This document shows positions 63,306 to 64,000 of a stretch of 64,000 nt of DNA, piece after piece. Location of the stretch: assembly GCF_004751985.1 (NCBI RefSeq), contig NZ_CP038492.1, positions 3,410,001-3,474,000 of the forward strand, read 5' to 3'. Position 1 is the first letter of the stretch; each line of letters opens with the position of its first letter. The notes beneath the pieces are model-generated. The model saw nothing but the letters and a program-made list of their open reading frames with translations, was not told the origin of the DNA and made no database searches. Both the position numbers and the translations under genes were made by a program. The stretch is from Rhodophyticola sp. CCM32 (GTDB lineage: Bacteria; Pseudomonadota; Alphaproteobacteria; Rhodobacterales; Rhodobacteraceae).

Positions 63306-64000
63306 CACGGCATCCCGAACGGGTTGGCAAGCCGTGCCTCGAACAGGGAAAACCACAGGGGCAGGATAAACGGTGTGGTCACCAGCAGTAAAAGCAGCCC
63401 GCCAAAAGTGATTGCCGGGGCACCGACAAAGGCGACCATCAGTTGCGGCATCGCCTTGTTGATCACGCCTAGCGCGACATTGTAGAGAAGCGAGGCAATC
63501 AGGAATGGCGCGGCCAGCGAAAAGGCCAGGGAAAACGTTGCCGCCACCTGCCCCACGATCCAGGCGCCGGTATCGCCGTGGAACGGGAATATGCCCGCAG
63601 GCAGAATATCATAGGAGTGCAGGAAGGTCCGGGCCAGATGCACATGCAGGCCGGACATGACCACCAGGGCCAGCCCGGACAGCATCAGCAAACTGCCCAT
63701 CGCCGGTTGCGCATCGGGCAATGCCCCCCCCATGATTTGTGACAGGGATGTGGCCTGAGCGGCCATCACGCCCGCGATCTGCAACCCGTGAATGACAAGC
63801 CGCAATGATACGCCGATCATCAGGCCGATCGTGGCTTCGGTCAGGAAGAACCGGGTGGGTGGCAGGCCATCTGCGGGCAGAGGCAGCAGATCGGGGCCAA
63901 GGGCCGGCACAAGGATCGCGGTGAAGGCAATCGCGGCCCCAAGACGCACGCGCAGGGGGATGAAAGCCTCGCCAAATCCCGGCAGCGCCAGAAACGCCGC
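63305..64000 (-). CDS. fliR: Flagellar export gate protein FliR, 5'-truncated by window edge
   Basis: The C-terminal 231 residues of the FliR export-gate subunit. The frame is open to the right edge and starts AAFLALPGFGEAFIPLRVRL. Several hydrophobic helices follow (LGAAIAFTAILVPALGPDLL; GSLLMLSGLALVVMSGLHVH; SLAAPFLIASLLYNVALGVI), and the conserved NKAMPQLMVAFVGAPAITFG. Its start lies beyond the window. It overlaps flhB, giving the conserved fliR-flhB order. Confidence 0.92.
   Translation of the reverse strand, partial: AAFLALPGFGEAFIPLRVRLGAAIAFTAILVPALGPDLLPLPADGLPPTRFFLTEATIGLMIGVSLRLVIHGLQIAGVMAAQATSLSQIMGGALPDAQPAMGSLLMLSGLALVVMSGLHVHLARTFLHSYDILPAGIFPFHGDTGAWIVGQVAATFSLAFSLAAPFLIASLLYNVALGVINKAMPQLMVAFVGAPAITFGGLLLLLVTTPFILPLWFSLFEARLANPFGMP

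Overview
The window is about 64 kb of GC-rich, gene-dense chromosome with short intergenic gaps and many ATGA, GTGA or TGATG stop/start overlaps. Gene content points to an alphaproteobacterium of the order Rhodobacterales (Rhodobacteraceae or Roseobacteraceae): the fdhD-mobA-mobB-moeA set, a DUF3035 lipoprotein with a tandem M16 peptidase pair next to lspA and purH, SdhAF4 and DUF2007 proteins, PhaA/PhaB, and a flagellar cluster ordered fliI / flgB-flgC-fliE-fliQ-flgF-flgG-flgA-flgH-fliL / flhB-fliR. The assignment rests on protein recognition only.

Layout: 1-2.8 kb, end of pheT, a YtoQ-like protein and a glutathione transferase. 2.9-6.2 kb, mscL, alanine dehydrogenase with a divergent Lrp-type regulator, and an AzlCD exporter. 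6.2-10.3 kb, a molybdenum-cofactor operon (fdhD, mobA, mobB and an unusual MoeA fusion). 10.6-15.9 kb, an uncharacterised membrane protein, greA, argH with a tiny overlapping lipoprotein gene, a TlpA-like thioredoxin, tag, and an EAL protein. 16.1-18.2 kb, phaA and phaB. 18.4-24.6 kb, polyprenyl diphosphate synthase, DUF2007 and TrmN6-like methyltransferase, a YdcH-like protein, a LysR regulator, ispE and a TPR protein. 24.8-30 kb, an MsbA-like ABC exporter, rmuC and mutL. 30.2-38.7 kb, a minus-strand run rsmB, heparinase-like, purH, lspA, DUF3035, and two M16 peptidases. 38.8-43.6 kb, sdhAF4, dapB, rbfA, a phosphodiester glycosidase-like protein, truB, a DUF1643 protein and a haloacetate dehalogenase-like hydrolase. 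43.7-47 kb, two paralogous RTX-repeat proteins with N-terminal membrane segments. 47.4-54.7 kb, rpsO, pnp, aqpZ, an L,D-transpeptidase, a lytic transglycosylase and dapA. 54.7-55.8 kb, a trmO fragment cut by a decayed IS6-family element. 55.8-64 kb, flagellar genes.

The most notable non-coding content is two dispersed intergenic repeat families. Family 1 has four copies (about 1985, 10483, 14325 and 50095) built from paired GGAATTC-type and GTGGAAAACT-type palindromes; in one copy the two palindromes overlap and share an arm. Family 2 has two inverted copies (about 18285 and 30030) with a GC-rich double hairpin. Five otherwise recognisable genes (a non-catalytic M16 partner, rbfA, flgF, flhB and the trmO remnant) each need one extra G or C in a homopolymer run to read through. 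That shared pattern suggests indel errors in the assembly at least as strongly as real mutation.

No CRISPR array, prophage, rRNA, tRNA or obvious novel defence system was seen. Most of the window is core genome.
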